Under the pieces are notes generated by a model. It worked only from the letters and a program-made list of their open reading frames with translations, ran no database searches and was not told the DNA's origin. A DNA stretch of 15,702 nucleotides from contig JBJMQW010000214.1 in NCBI GenBank assembly GCA_045802495.1, positions 1 through 15,702 on the forward strand, written 5' to 3'. This document shows, piece by piece, positions 14,867-15,702 of this stretch; within the stretch, counting starts at the first letter, position 1, and each line of letters begins with the position of its first letter. The position numbers were made by a program, and so were the translations under genes. The stretch comes from AP-15 sp045802495 (GTDB taxonomy: Bacteria; Pseudomonadota; Alphaproteobacteria; ATCC43930; CGMCC-115725).

Positions 14867-15594
14867 AAAGCGGAACCCGCCCGTTTCGGCGCCCCATCGG
14901 CGAACCGGTCGAGCAACAACGCTGCCGCCCTCGCCTCGGCCGCGCGCTTCGAGGAGGCTGTGGCCGTGGCCGGATCATGACCCGCCACACTTGCCGCCAC
15001 AGTGAACTGCCGTGCATGGTGGGGTCCGCTCGTGCCGACGAGCTCGTAGCTGGGGAGCGGCATCCCGCGCGCTTGCGCCCATTCCTGCAGCGCCGTCTTA
15101 GGATCGCGCGGCGGCTCTTCCATCTCGTCGACCAACGGTTCCCAGAACCGGCGGATGAAGGCCGCCGCCGCCTCGAGACCGCCGTCGAGGTAAATCGCCG
15201 CGATCAGGGCCTCACAGACATCCGCGAGAATCCCGGGATTGGCGGCGGCACCCGCCGTCGCTTCGGCACGCGACAGGACCAGATGGGCGCCGAGCCCGAT
15301 CGCATTGGCAACCCGGGCCAGCGTCTCGCCGCAGACAAGATGGGTCAGGCGCCGCGTCAGATACCCCTCGGGCTCGACCTCGAACCGCCGCCATAGAAGA
15401 TCGGCGATGACCAAGCCAAGCACCCGGTCGCCGAGAAATTCGAGCCGCTCATAGCCTCGCTGAAAGGATTTCCGGCGGCGGGAACCGCGTGAAGGCTCCG
15501 TGCCGAGTGCGCTCGGATGTGTAAGGGCCTCGTCGAGAAGTTCGGAGCGGGCGAAGCGATAGCCGATGACCGGCCCCAAATCTTTAGAAGGCAA
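14863..15594 (-). CDS. rnc: ribonuclease III
   Basis: Double-strand-specific endoribonuclease acting in rRNA maturation and mRNA turnover. The signature ERLEFLGDRVLGLV and the second acidic cluster DVCEALIAAIYLDGG are intact. Catalytic and metal residues, numbered from an upstream TTG at 15618, are E57, E60, D64, E84, D133 and E136. The C-terminal dsRNA-binding domain begins at DPKTALQEWAQARG and ends with KRAAEARAAALLLD. I chose TTG at 15594 because TAAGGA sits 5 bases before it; TTG 15618 would add eight residues without a ribosome site, and TTG 15579 would also be possible. In alphaproteobacteria lepB-rnc-era is the common order; here the downstream neighbour is instead a convergent methyltransferase gene overlapping by 4 bp. 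Confidence 0.95.
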   Translation of the reverse strand: MPSKDLGPVIGYRFARSELLDEALTHPSALGTEPSRGSRRRKSFQRGYERLEFLGDRVLGLVIADLLWRRFEVEPEGYLTRRLTHLVCGETLARVANAIGLGAHLVLSRAEATAGAAANPGILADVCEALIAAIYLDGGLEAAAAFIRRFWEPLVDEMEEPPRDPKTALQEWAQARGMPLPSYELVGTSGPHHARQFTVAASVAGHDPATATASSKRAAEARAAALLLDRFADGAPKRAGSAF

Positions 15595-15702
15595 AGGCTT
15601 CCTTACGGGTGACGTCAAAAGGTTGTGTCAGCAGGAGAGGGGAGCTGACGCCGTCGTTGCGGTTTGCGTGATTGAAGATTGCGAACAGGATGCGATCCAT
15701 CG
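15584..15702 (-). CDS. 3' end of an unidentified gene upstream of rnc (partial)
   Basis: A frame open from the right window edge reads MDRILFAIFNHANRND and ends TAA at 15584, 38 codons visible. It overlaps the chosen rnc start by 11 bp, as tightly coupled operon genes do. The position is where lepB (signal peptidase I) usually lies, but the visible residues do not prove that. The ATG at 15698-15700 may be internal or a true start of a small gene. Confidence 0.35.
   Translation of the reverse strand, partial: MDRILFAIFNHANRNDGVSSPLLLTQPFDVTRKEAFAF
15600..15605 (-). promoter_or_regulatory. ribosome binding site deciding the rnc start
   Basis: On the minus strand TAAGGA is followed by AGCCT and then TTG (15592-15594). 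It is the only good anti-SD match near the possible rnc starts. Confidence 0.5.

Overview
The window is GC-rich, with dense coding and strong GC bias at third codon positions. RNase III carries the FLGDRVLGLV form of its signature, and the gaps hold short palindromic repeats of a type common in Hyphomicrobiales/Rhizobiales genomes. I infer an alphaproteobacterium, most likely of that order. Genus cannot be read from the sequence alone.

Layout. Positions 1-536 hold no confidently assignable gene: an ambiguous left edge, a 151-bp repeat with 34-bp terminal inverted arms, an 85-bp nested palindrome, a half copy of the first repeat, and featureless spacer. Positions 537-12180 (minus strand) form one tripartite-efflux operon, transcribed right to left: the adaptor mdtA, then three inner-membrane RND pump subunits, mdtB, mdtC and a second, diverged mdtC. 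The mdtA-mdtB gap is 420 bp and filled with palindromic repeats. The two mdtC copies are separated by 135 bp with two hairpins. No outer-membrane TolC-type gene and no regulator is present.

A 238-bp divergent intergenic region (12181-12418) with an 8-bp inverted repeat separates the efflux operon from a plus-strand pair: a ThDP-dependent enzyme of the acetolactate synthase family (12419-14101) and, 3 bp later, a class I SAM-dependent methyltransferase (14105-14866). The methyltransferase stop overlaps, within a TTAA, the stop of the convergent minus-strand RNase III gene rnc. Upstream of rnc an unidentified reading frame runs off the right edge and overlaps the rnc start. No era gene follows rnc.

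How it works together. MdtA, MdtB and MdtC should form a proton-driven heteromultimeric exporter needing an unlinked outer-membrane channel. In E. coli the pump is an MdtB2-MdtC trimer; here a second MdtC could compete for, or replace, the MdtC position. The two copies share an unusual roughly 64-residue Ala/Ser/Thr/Asn-rich insertion in the porter region. Copy 2 has lost a motif in the substrate-path region, while its 3' end shows perfect-identity tracts with copy 1 that suggest gene conversion. The most noteworthy points are this duplicated, inserted and partly diverged MdtC pair and the repeats lodged inside the operon. I found no CRISPR array, phage, transposase, tRNA, rRNA or recognisable defence system.
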